From: Taenia hydatigena
Taxonomy: Eukaryota; Platyhelminthes; Cestoda; Cyclophyllidea; Taeniidae
Direction: 5' to 3'
DNA length: 64,000 bases
Assembly (NCBI GenBank): GCA_036345935.2
Contig: JADWOT020000008.1
Span: 6,055,114-6,119,113, forward strand
Position numbers and translations under genes: made by a program. Shown here piece after piece: positions 1 through 11,300 of the stretch (the stretch's first letter is position 1; each line of letters starts with the position of its first letter). The notes below the pieces were generated by a model, which saw only the letters and a program-made list of their open reading frames with translations, had not been told where the DNA came from and did no database searches.

Positions 1-3000
1 CTCCATTTTTCTGAGTTGCACTTGATTTGCCATTCAGAAAAAGATAGAAGTGTAGAAGGCGAAATGAGACAATTTGTCATTTATGAACAAACTCTCACTG
101 CTCGGAGACACCATTTCCTCATTAAAGTGTTACTTCAGTGCAAAAAAGCATCATTTTGAGGTTTTTGCATTCAAATCACAAAAAAATTTGCCACTAGCTA
201 TAAGAGGAAAGTAGGGTACCGCAGATTAAATGTTAATAACTTCGCATGTGGGCCAATTTCTTCATCATCATGGTCAGCTACATGGAGTTGCTCTCCAGGA
301 AGTGATGGAAGGGAACAAGTTGCACATCTGCGAAGCTGGGAGAAGGCAGGAAAGTTAGGTTACCCAAACACGCCTATTGGTGATGAGCAAGTTGGAGCTT
401 AAAGTGTGGTCATAATACCACGTACTATTAGGGCACTGTAACAACTTAAAGACACAATACATGCTATTGACCATGCAATTTAATGTTAGAAACGCAAAAG
501 CAAATTAAACTAGTTGATTCCTGCTGATTGAATGGTAAAGATGCAAATCTAGTCGGTTTGCACGAAACCGTTGAGGCTTGCAAAAAGTGGAACAAGAATT
601 GAAGGCAAGGCACCATATTTGGAAAATATTGCACTGATTCTCCTATTTAAGGCAGTATTACTCAATGTACGAACTGTTTCATTACTGAAGAGTTGTCCAC
701 GTTGAAAGATTTGGTCAGTAGTGGCTTCAGGCACTTTACGGCTTACGTCGCCTAATGTTATCTAGTAGCGTCAACAACTTCCTCACAGGCATGGCCATCG
801 AGGAGCTACGACTAAATGTGGCTCAAAACTTGACTTTTAAAATGAAGTTTTTGCAAGCATGTACGTCAACCTTCATCACACTGCACGAATCCACTTGATT
901 TGGCGTCAGAATTATTGTTTTACAGCCGCGTCTGACACGTCGCTGGTTGCATAGAAACTTTTGTTGCTCCCAGACAAAAGCAAGTTTTTGCAAGAACAAG
1001 TTTCCTTTGCCAAAGTGCACAGTGTTATGCCTATGTACGACTGCGGCTCTTGCAGAAGCTATATATACTCATCAATTCTACTTAATATACTTTTGTTAAT
1101 CAGTTGAACATACAAATTCACGCTGCTTTTTTCCTTTTAAAACGCGATTTTGAAGTCACATCCAAAGAACGATTGGATTGATGAAATTAACCTTTGATTA
1201 GTGTGGTGAATTGAGAGGATGCAGTGCGAAGGTGCAGAAATCAGTCAGAGGTACTGATACTTCCTACCTACGCAGGAAGTCGCACTCAAATCGGACAGAC
1301 TAGTCATTTCCACCTGCATGTCAACGGACTTTTGTTGTTGGTGCACAGGCGAATTGAGGGACCATAACCAAGAATGGATTTCATGACACCAAGGTGATGC
1401 AAAGTAGACCGAAATTCCCATTTTATGCAGTCCTTTGGGATAATGTCTTAAATGCTACCTAGGGTTCTTCTTCTGCCCCGACTATAATAAAACTGCGTTA
1501 TAGTGACTAGTAACTGGCTCAGTAACAAACGCGATGGCAGCATGGATTTCGTACCCATTTTATGCGATGCTAGCTTGGGTTATGATAAAGATTTCTGTTT
1601 GCTGCGTTTTTTGCAAAATCAACTGCATCTAATACGTTCCTATTTCAGAAATACTGGTTAAGATTCATTATTGTATGACACTACGAACATTCCATGCAAC
1701 AAAATTTTCCTGAAGACGGAAGAAAGAAAGTGAGAATTTCTAAAGAAAAACATTGACTCAAAGAATCGGATAAGACAGGAAAGTCGAGCGTATGATTTAG
1801 ACCTGCTGGTGGTGGGTAGGATAGAGGCTCAAAGCCTGGTCCATAAACCGCGCACAAATGGGAAGCTGCAACAGCTGAAAGATGCAAAATACGTTATTTA
1901 CTATGCAATTTGATACTGAGTGAGTTTAACCACACACACCACATTCACACCATGCTCTTCTACTTCCCTTTTATGCAAATTAAGTCGGTGGCTTTAGCTC
2001 AGGCCATAATTCTGCTGTACGGTAGGGGTAAATTTATTCTGTTATAAAATCTGCCTTCTTTGTTAGCACATTCCTTGCAGTGTGAGAACTAAATCGTTGA
2101 ATAGAGAGACTAAACTCATCACGTAAAACAATGAGGAGCGAATCGCAACAAACCTCGTCAGCCAATGTGATGAGTAAATTAAATAAAGATAGCTGGTGGG
2201 CGTAATAGTGAATGTGTCCATTGATTGGCACTCGCCTTGGCAACGCATTTCTCGACAGTCTTTGACACGACTTCTTCGGGCAGGGTAGAGCTCCGTTGAT
2301 TGATTTGAAAACAACGGAAGCGCAAATCTCGAATAATTGCATTGCTCAGACCAAAGATTGTTTCCTCTTTTCCCGCCTCTTTTCGCACGACAACTTCGTC
2401 GGCTACGAATTTCACAATTGCTTTGGTGCAAAATGCAGAGGTGAAGTAAATTGAATTAAAAAGGCACGACTTTTAAGAGTAAACACATTCCTACTTACTC
2501 TCCGTGTCTTGAATGGTTAAGCCAGCCAGAAGTGTTGGACAATTCTAAGCAGAATGTAATCATGCGCATTTGCATTCGAAACCATGTACAACTTTGCCTA
2601 ACTGTTCGAACAATATTAGACGGCCCTTACGGCAAATATCTTACCTCTTGTTTTTTATTCGCAACTGTCTGCGAGGAAGCTTAAGCGTGGTATCTGAGGT
2701 CTACCGCCTATCTTCTTTCTGCTCCTTACTTCGTGCCGACTTTTCCAAGCATTCAGATGTGCGGGAACTTAACTCTGCTGATGGCATCATAGCTAAATTG
2801 TGAGAAGTTGTAAGAACCTATGATGCTTAGAAATAATGAGTGCAGTTGTTTCAATTTCTCGTGTTACTGCCGCCTTTCATTGCCGAAAAGATCGAGAATT
2901 CTAAAGTAGGTTCATTGGAACAAATCAAAGCGCCTGCCTATCCATCTCTGTGATCGCATTAAGTATCGCAAAACATTCTTGATTTTCAATTTAATAGCAA

Positions 3001-3143
3001 ACGCCTTGTCATCGTCAGCTTTTAGATGAGCACAGATACTGGATCGGTTGTAGTGGAGAATTGATGGCTCGAGAAGGCGATGCCTTCTACACAAGCCTTG
3101 CTGTGATCAACTAATATCAGCACTGAAAGTGATTAGACAATGC

Positions 3144-3218
3144 TCTCGTTTCCGTACTACTTAGAGGGTCGTTCATGAAGCCAAATTCCAAACAGGAAAC
3201 GAAGGTTCATGTGGTGAA
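3144..3218 (+). repeat. Short block conserved between A and B above background (A copy)
   Basis: The 75 bases 3144-3218 match 30122-30196 with two mismatches (3149 t/c and 3193 a/t) and no gaps, about 97%, against a background near 75-80%. The interval from about 2990 is also high, roughly 88-90%. In C' (about 47060-47150, inverted) the block is diverged and partly deleted: gagggtcgttca survives but the ttccgtactactt part is gone. Either a short conversion tract between A and B or selective constraint would explain it. Confidence 0.75.
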
Positions 3219-4110
3219 ACAGTACTTGTTTTGACAAGTTTCTCTGCAGTATTTACCTACTAATGTGCTCCAACCATTTCCTACCTCTGCGTTGGTCAAA
3301 AGCGGAAGACTGTCAATGTTTACGGAAACGTCCGTTAATAGTTGAACAACCCTGCAACTGTTATTTGCCATTAAAAATATTAAGTCACTACTTAAATTTT
3401 GCACTGCAGAGAAGCGCTGCTTTGCTTTGTGCCTTTGGTACACATAAATATTTTAAATCCTGTTGAATCGAAATACTCTTTTCGACTTTACCACCTCTTG
3501 CACAGGGGTTATAGCTGCAGATACGTCAATTCCTCAAAGCAACAGGATGACAAAAGCATGGTGCTGTTACACATAATGCCTGATTAGGTGCGATTTGGTA
3601 GGACAATCGAGGGCATCACCGTCGCTTACTTCCACAGTGGCACGATATGCAGGCGATCACTCTCAGACACTTGTCTTCATCGGAATTGGCTGTCTTGACT
3701 CTGAAGATAAATGCCCCCAGCCGTAGTGATTTTCATAATCTTCGCAAAACACACACTAAAATAATGCTGTGGGGTTCCGCGACAACGAGTTGGTTCAGTC
3801 TGAGATTTTTAATAAAAATAATGAAAACTAAGCCAGTTTCCTACGTTGCGAGCTCCACAGAAGCAGGAAAGAAGCTTACCGTGGTCTTGTTTTACCCCAT
3901 TGCCATGCGTTTCGGTTTAATATTTTGCATGGCATAACTAATTTATTGTTGTGTTTGGGAATGAAATTCCTTGTAGAGAGAATCGTCTATTATTTTTACT
4001 AAGCAAACTGACTTATTAATAAAGCAAAAAGAAGCGGAACGTCGCAAGTCCATAGCTTTTCTTGAACCATCACGTGCATCATTTGTAAGAAGCGAGTAGT
4101 TAATCAATTT

Positions 4111-4182
4111 CTCCATCCATCCACCCATCTTCTTATCCATCCAAGCGTCTACTCATTCATTCATATCTTCATCTATCCATTC
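4111..4182 (+). repeat. Degenerate (CATC/CATT) tetranucleotide tract
   Basis: A run of imperfect ATCC/CATC/CATT steps (ctccatccatccacccat, then catccaagcg, then cattcattcat and catctatccattcaagcg). B has a shorter version at about 31075-31112 ending in the same attcaagcg. The tract is low complexity and its length differs between copies, consistent with slippage. Confidence 0.85.
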
Positions 4183-6272
4183 AAGCGTGGCTAGTTTTTG
4201 GTTTTGTGCAAGTGTAATGCTTCCTCTTTGTTCTCTTCCCCATGGGAGTAGCATATTGCTGTTACCTAATCAGAAAGGCCAAGTTTTCGCCTATTTTGCT
4301 CAATACCAACAGAAAATCGCTCACTCTGTTGTCAGTATGCGCCCAAGTGAGATATTTCCTTTTCTTCTAGATCCAATCTCTATCTGGACGCATTCTAGTG
4401 ACACTAAATACTGACACACAGAGAGAAAACTAGCCACCAGTAAATGATTCTTTGGTATAGCGTCAAATTATCTTTACCTTAGATCACATTTTGCCATACA
4501 GAATACCACGTATTTATGGATTCGCATCAAAAGAGCACTTTTACTGTAAAAGAGTGATAAGGAAATATTTCATTAGTACCATTCTCATTAATGGGGTACA
4601 GGGGAAACCAATCTACGACAAATGGTTGTAAACGCTCCGATACAATCACTTATTAGGCGAATCCACTTAACCACCACACAATAAAGCCAATTTGTGCCGC
4701 AAAATTGATAGCTGATATTATGATTCCCAAAGCTCTAATCTGTCATCAGCGAGGAATGCTTGTGTTTTAAGTAGAGCACTTCGCATAAAGAACTAGTTTA
4801 TTGATCTACAATATGGTCATCCGCAAGTCATCTGAAATACCATTTCAAAATCTTGAGTGATTATTTGCGATGGCTTGCGTAAGCTCATATATAGTGGTTG
4901 CCAAATACTGGTTTGTGTCTGTGTCCATTCTAGGAGCATCGCTCATAGTTGTTGGGTGGTTTATTCTTAACTGACACAAATTTATACCCTTGGTCTGCCG
5001 AACAGTCCGATAATTGCGCTGTGGAGAAAGCAATTACGAAGTGGTCATCAGGGAGTGGGAACAAAAATAGTTACGTGTTTTGGGTTGGTGCTCACGTGGT
5101 TATCTACGGAATGGCCTAAATGGAACCAATGATGGACAGCCCTATTCACTCGATCCCTTCTCCTTCCTGCATTGTAACATCGTTTTGACAGCTGTGATGG
5201 ACTTCGTGCACTTCTGTTATGGCCTATTATTCCAGTTGGCAAGTAACGACATTGCTCCCATTTGCACCCTCCAACAGGGAATGTACGTTGGATCTGTTAA
5301 ATACGCTGGTTGGATTACTGCCTTTCCCAATAAGTGAGAAGAATGGTAAAGACCAAAGACTAGTTCTGCAAGAAATTTAATCATGTAGGTGTTGTCGATG
5401 CCCTTACCATCCACTTGTCTCAAAGGTCAAGAAGGTAAGATTCAACATCTTGATTATAAAGAATACTATGTAAAGCAGGTGCAGGTGCGTGCCTAGTAAA
5501 CGGACTGTGGAAAATCCTTTTGTCTTATTTAGAGACAGATGACCCACGTCGCATTAGTAACCAGAAGAGAGGTACATGAGGCGTAATCAAGACAAACCAG
5601 GAAATTCAGTACAAGTAAGGAGCATTAAAACCGTAAAGGTTAGAAATGGACCTCATTGTTGCGCACAGTCTCCTGCCTCATCGTTACACTTATCCACCTA
5701 CTCAACCAACATTTACAAAGCCTCTGCAACCCATACCAACATAAATCTCTTTCGTGCCTATCTACAAAATGAAGCTGTTTCTGCACGTTGAATCTTAGTT
5801 ACACTCACCTATAGCAATCGCAGGTAATCGTAGCCGAAAATGGCATTGCTGTATTCATCACCGTTCTATGCCTCTCAATGTAATTTGTTGCAGTTTCTTG
5901 GAAGTATGTTTGCACATTCGCAGCTTATCTGAAAGCAGTGATATTCACGAGGAAGCCAAATTTGAAGTAAACATTTATCTGAAATCCACCAAACGCAGGT
6001 TAAATCTTCATGGGCTTATTCTGGCCTCTCTACCTAATCTCCATTTGAAAATGGTAGTTCTGTGTGGGTTTCCTAACTATCGCTTTTACTACGACTCATT
6101 ATCTAATGGTTTAAATCGACATTTGTTCTCCCAAATCATTGTGTCTTTACTCCAGTAAATATCACAGTTCTATTCCACCCATCTGTTTATCAATAGCACA
6201 ATCACACAAACCAATTTGTGCTTTGAGCGGTTGCAATAAGGCGTTCAATGTGAAGACTTTCGCCGGCTACTT

Positions 6273-6296
6273 AGAGACGAGAAGCAACTCGTCTCT
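6273..6296. other. Perfect 9-bp hairpin with 6-nt loop
   Basis: The sequence agagacgag, aagcaa, ctcgtctct forms a perfect nine-base-pair stem with a six-base loop. It has no T-run, promoter or gene next to it. A hairpin this size is expected once or so by chance in a window this long, so no function is proposed. Confidence 0.5.
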
Positions 6297-6463
6297 GTAT
6301 CCCTACAGTTAGTAAAATATAACTTGTTTATATGAAGTTTCTGTTCCATTGTTCGTGCATGAGCAATGGCCAACGTGCAGAGGCACGTGAAATGGGAAGC
6401 AGTGAGTGCCACAGCCATGTAGTTCAGTGCCTCTGTCCAAGAACCAAGTCAATTGATGGTTAA

Positions 6464-6528
6464 CGTGCCTCGTTCAGTGTGTGGATCAGTCACCTCCCCC
6501 CATGCAGTAATGCATAGAGATCAGCAAT
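6464..6528 (+). repeat. Conserved 65-bp islet shared with D' (A copy)
   Basis: The 65 bases 6464-6528 match the reverse complement of 63094-63158 with about four mismatches and no gaps (shared core cgttcagtgtgtggatcag, then cacctcccc, then catgcagtaatgca). Neighbouring aligned sequence is only about 65-70% identical. B lost this region in the ~6115-6845 deletion, so only two copies can be compared. No RNA or known regulatory motif is recognised. Confidence 0.75.
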
Positions 6529-7984
6529 GTTAGATGACCCAAGAAAGAAACGATTTGTGTCCGAAGGAATTACGAACTCAAATGAAATGAAAAGATAATT
6601 CTGCGTGACCAAGTCAGCTTCACACATTTGGCAGGCCACAGGGTCACTCCTTTTGATTATGATAAAAAGAGAAAAGCTTGGAATGTTAATGGACTTGCTA
6701 CACATATTAATATCACAGAGTGAGCGTGAAAGGACGCAAAGCATTGTTGGATCATCAATTTGGTACAACAGAATATTTGTACGAGCCAATGGTACCCTAA
6801 CCTTTCTGTATTTGCATTTTTGAATCGTCGATCCAGTATACCAACAATGGTTGGCACAAATCATCTTCTGTTGCCAAGACCAGTGTACAAGTAGATTGAG
6901 ATTGTAGAAATGAATACGCAAGGTCACAAGTATTGAGGTGCGTAGGAAAATAAGTTAAAATGTAGTACTAAAATCGCTGCTAGGACGCGAAGTGGAACTT
7001 CGTTATTGCATCTCAGATGTATCGTGGTGTTGGCCTATTTCGTTCTAACGAAGTTAATCGCAGCCTTGGGCATTAAAGACGCTTTTAGCCAGCATTGATT
7101 TCACTATTTAACCAGAACAGGTCTGTTTGCGAAACACGACATTGCGTAACTCGTTGGCTATCCAACGAGGAACACAAGTAATACATTTGTGATGCTGGCA
7201 ACGAGTGTGTTGAAAAAGACCAAAATCACAAACGATAGCAAGGAGTCACAGGATCCCACCTTTATTTGCATCAGAGGATATTTAATAGTACGCACGTTTG
7301 CGGAGTAGATGCTATTCTGACACATTTGGCTTTTCCATCAGGGTGCATTTTTGAATGCCATTTGAAGTGTTAGATGATTCTTCACCATAAAATCACCCAA
7401 AGTAACCAATATTTGCAGAAACTAGTGTTTTACAATGAGCCAGACCACAAAATATAAAGTATTTTCCATTCTTTGGGTAAAAGTTATTTCATGATATCTT
7501 AAAATTGTCGAACAAGTCTCTGAGAAGCCCTGAAATTAATTAGATGGACGAGAAGGGTCTGTTTGGTTACGAGCACTAACGACATTCTTGCATCGAGTGC
7601 AAAAGCGGGCAACCGATTGAAGATGGAGGACTCCATGACAGAGGAAGCTAAGTAACGAATGTCCCTTTGAGAGCACCCTAACGGCGAAATGAGATAATGA
7701 GGAGACAGACTGAGTAATAGAGAACGTCGCTCCACCCACGAAGTGCCATAAAGTGCTAATTCCATGTGCTTTAAATTAAGCTGCGCAATAAAAGCGGCAC
7801 ATTACGGCCTGCTTGTAAGACGGGAAATGCATTTGAAGGTTTTATGACAGCCGGAATTGTGCCTGCCCGTTGAATGCAAGGATAAATGTGTTGTGTTATT
7901 ATCACAATGAGTGCAACATTTGCTCTGAATTCTGTCGCTAGACTATTTCTTGGTCAGCGCATCACATTCCGTAAGGATGTGGGT

Positions 7985-8300
7985 TTTTAGAGTCTAATCA
8001 AATTTGTCATTGAGCACCATATGAAGGGTTTAGAGAATGTTAATGTGAAGCCACCTTTGCCTCACTGAGAGGGACCTTGGAAAGAAGTTGTGGGTGTTGG
8101 AAATACGAAAATGCTGTTTTCCCTTCAATTCATCACTTTTCCCTTTTATAAACTTAGGTTTCGGTGTCGAAATTGCATCTCTCAAATGTTGCATTGAGCA
8201 CTACAGGAAGAGTTCAGTGAGGAATATTGATTTCGAAATAAATACGAGGGTGTCAGAAACACGAGGATACGATGAGCCAGTCAAAATCACATTCCCAATC
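7985..8300 (+). repeat. Internal diverged tandem duplication, ~184-bp period
   Basis: The motif cattgagcac occurs at 8008 and, as cattgagcact, at 8192, with similar following text (catatgaagggtttagagaatgtt against tacaggaagagttcagtgaggaat; later agttgtgggtgttggaaatacgaaaa against tacgagggtgtcagaaacacgagg). D' shows both copies inverted at about 61110-61400 (two tgacacc...gtgct blocks). B shows one copy at about 35225-35360, and its offset to A drops by 172 bp across this point, about one period. The duplication therefore predates the unit copies, and B collapsed it. Confidence 0.7.
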
Positions 8301-11300
8301 AAGGTGTGGTGAAATTCAAAAGGACCGGTGACTGTGTGAACGCCATGGTGTGAGGCTTTATTACCACCTGCCTGCCTTGCGATAGTTTAGTTCCACTTGC
8401 CAATTTTCCTGATGCAAAGCTTTTTGGGGCTAAGCATAAAAATACTGTAGAGTACGACCTATAAATCAAAATATGCTATTCTTCTAATCCTTGGGTTTAA
8501 ACACCTCTTGCAACAAACATTTCGTTCAGCAAGGAGCAAGAACTTTACCAAACGCAGCCACAGCTTTCTTCTCTATTTCGAAGGGGTGGCATTCTCGTAA
8601 GATTTCAGGGGTCATCAAGTAACACATTTAATGGTAACGATATTCTCGCCAGCTGCTCACCGAAAACGTTACTTTGTCTCAAGTGCATTGATTTTCCACT
8701 CTTTAGTTACATTTTAATTAAGACCAGCTTAATCTGTAGATGAGGGAAAATCTTTTGGGTAGGCACTACTTTTGGAAAAAGAATAATTTCTAAGATCCAC
8801 TTCTGTCCTTCACTCTTTTGAGGTGTCAGGCTAAAATGCAAATAATGCCCGGTTAGGAAAATGCTTTGACTTTTTAGTACATTAGCTATTTGTGCTTCCT
8901 GGTAGCAAAAGGTCTTGCTTGGTATCATTTATTGTATTCTACTTTCTTCTTGTTACAATGCCATTGATATCACACCGAGGGATTACCGACAATCATGGGA
9001 CAGCGCTGACAGTGATATACCCTGGCAGATGCAACCGAAAGAACAAATAGCATCAACTATTTTTGACTCAAAATCTCGTTCAAATACTTGGTGCGTGAAA
9101 TACACGGGAGGTTGTAGAGATGTAGATTAAGAGATCCAAATCCTTGGCCACTTAACTGTAAGTGTCCTTCATACATGAATAGAACTGCTCGTCACCTTAC
9201 AGAGATGAAATGCCCCAGTTGAGTACAAGGTGATAAAGATGGGTTTGGTCTGTGCATCATCCCACTTTCCCAACTTTGTAAGACAGAGCCTCAAGAGAAG
9301 AAAATGCTCTTGTGTGCCGAAGTGGTGAGTAGATGGCTGCTTTTGTGTGGGTCTGATAGGAAATAATGCATATCTGGGCAGCAAACTTTAAAAAGAAGTA
9401 TTGAGAGCACAGTTGTTTCGTCCTATAAAGTTAGGCTAGTACAATACGCATTCCAAAGTGTCTTCTAGACAAAATCCCTTGTAGTTCATACCTTTCTGTT
9501 CCCTTGCGATTAAGTGTGTCTTTATTTAAAATATCCTGGTACTTTCGATACCCGACAGTGAATATGAGCACCTACAGATTCCTTTTTGTCTTGGCGCCCA
9601 TCCGTCCACAGGACTTGTTAAGGGTCCATCAATGTATTGCTAAATTGGATTAAGCATTCCATCAGGATCTGTAACAGCAATCCTCCATATGCACTTAGAA
9701 AGTGGCCTGCATGGATCAAATGCTTTAAAGTGATTCCAGTGATTGCAGGGTCCGTAAATATCCAGTTTTGCAAGGTTTGGCAGTTTAGCTCTTGTTCTCT
9801 AGCTTCCTCTCCTACAGTCCCCTTGCATAAAATACTTCGCTTCACCGCAAGTTGATGGCGAAAATGAGAGGACATTAATTTCTATTAAAGCTCTTTGGAA
9901 ATTAAATTTTCATCATGCAAGTGACTAAATCTATTGGTTCGGTGGTCAAAACTTACCTACAGTAAACTTGATATACGCGAGGTAATGAAAATGCAGTGAA
10001 CGAGGCCGGTCTTTTGCTGAACCTCTGTGGGATAATAAGTCTATAAGGAATGCCCTCTTGAACGCCTTGACTTATGGTGTGCTAAGGAAACATAGGTGGG
10101 TAAACCACGGTAAGGTTTGAGGCGGAAATACACTATTTGTAACACTGATGTGCCTTTGGGTTCTTCCTCAACGTAAAAGCAGCAACAAGAAACTGCGCTG
10201 TAAATAGCATTAGTTAGAACGATATTTGACCTAGCTCTACATTTACCTCTGCGGCTTCTTCAGCCCTCATCCGTACAGCTTTGTGCTCAGACCCACTGTC
10301 TCTTGGCTACCTGGAAGGGTCAGAAGTAAACGACCAATAACTTTTGGCACTTTTTGCGCTTATCCATCCCTTTCTTGTCCATTGCTGTACTTTTCAACAG
10401 ACTAAACCCTATGCAACAATTGGCGCATTCGTGTGTATTCTTTGCAATCTTCTTTGCTGAGTTGGTCATTCATTCTACTCGTGTGGTATGCAGGTTGCAG
10501 TTAACCATCTCAACTATCTTTCAATACCTTATTAATTACTAGGCCTGTCATATCCTCTACTTTTGCATGAAATAACAGTACTCTCACAGCTTACATAAGG
10601 CAATGAATTTTGCTTCGTGCTTACTAACAGCCAAAATTTGAAGTAAAATCCCATTTTGGCGTAATCCTATCAAAATCAGGAGTCGGACGTTATTAGTAGA
10701 GCTCTTTGTGGCAAAAGCTAAGTCAATTGCTTGGGTAGACTTTCCGTGAAGTAGGCTGGTATTCTAAGACATCAACCCGATTCTGCGTGCTTCTTCTCGG
10801 ACTACATATCATGTGCCTCGTGTTCCCCAATTGTGACACAGTCTTACATCTGAATCAAATGAAGAGGAAATCAAAGACAGTTGTCTTAGTCACTGAACAA
10901 TTGGCAAGGGAGGAATGTTTTGCGTACTGGTCACCAAATACGGCATTGATGATCAAAGGATACTCGAGGTAAGGCGAAGGAATATTGAGGGTATTGATGT
11001 CCAGAAATGAGACTCAACGTTGTTATTGTTATGGTTGAATAGAAACCAAACTTTTGATGAGAATCTTTGCGTTATTCTCACAGGCGTGCAACAGACAAAG
11101 GCCCTTGTTTGTGAACCGAGTTTGAAGGGAATTTAATTCACCTCATGCGTGCCTATCACGATTCTACTAGTTAGATGGCGTTCGGATGGTGCTCAAGTAA
11201 CAACCCATTAACTGGAGATGATTTCGTCCAAAGCATTAGCAAATGCTGGTGGCAAGTTAAATTACTTTGCTTATCAAATGTCAACGCCCCTAGTTACTCA

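Larger units (their letters stand above)
6115..6845 (+). other. Segment of A deleted from B (~730 bp)
   Basis: B at about 32883 aligns to A ~6064 (attcctaaacatagctttt against tttcctaactatcgctttt). About 50 bases later it aligns to A ~6848 (acaatggttcgcaaa against acaatggttggcaca). The A-B offset drops from about 26.82 to 26.08 kb. D' retains the segment at about 62800-63500, so this is a deletion in B. No gene is recognised inside. Confidence 0.7.

Noticed and set aside
6490..6927. 145-codon frame on the minus strand
   Set aside because: The inverted D' equivalent (about 62720-63130) does not keep a long frame, although the islet at 6464-6528 is well conserved.
8707..8928. Minus-strand frame similar to one at 35928-36149
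   Set aside because: Part of the peptide aligns between A and B, but the D' equivalent near 60510-60560 has a stop right after the shared stretch, and the B frame diverges on both sides.
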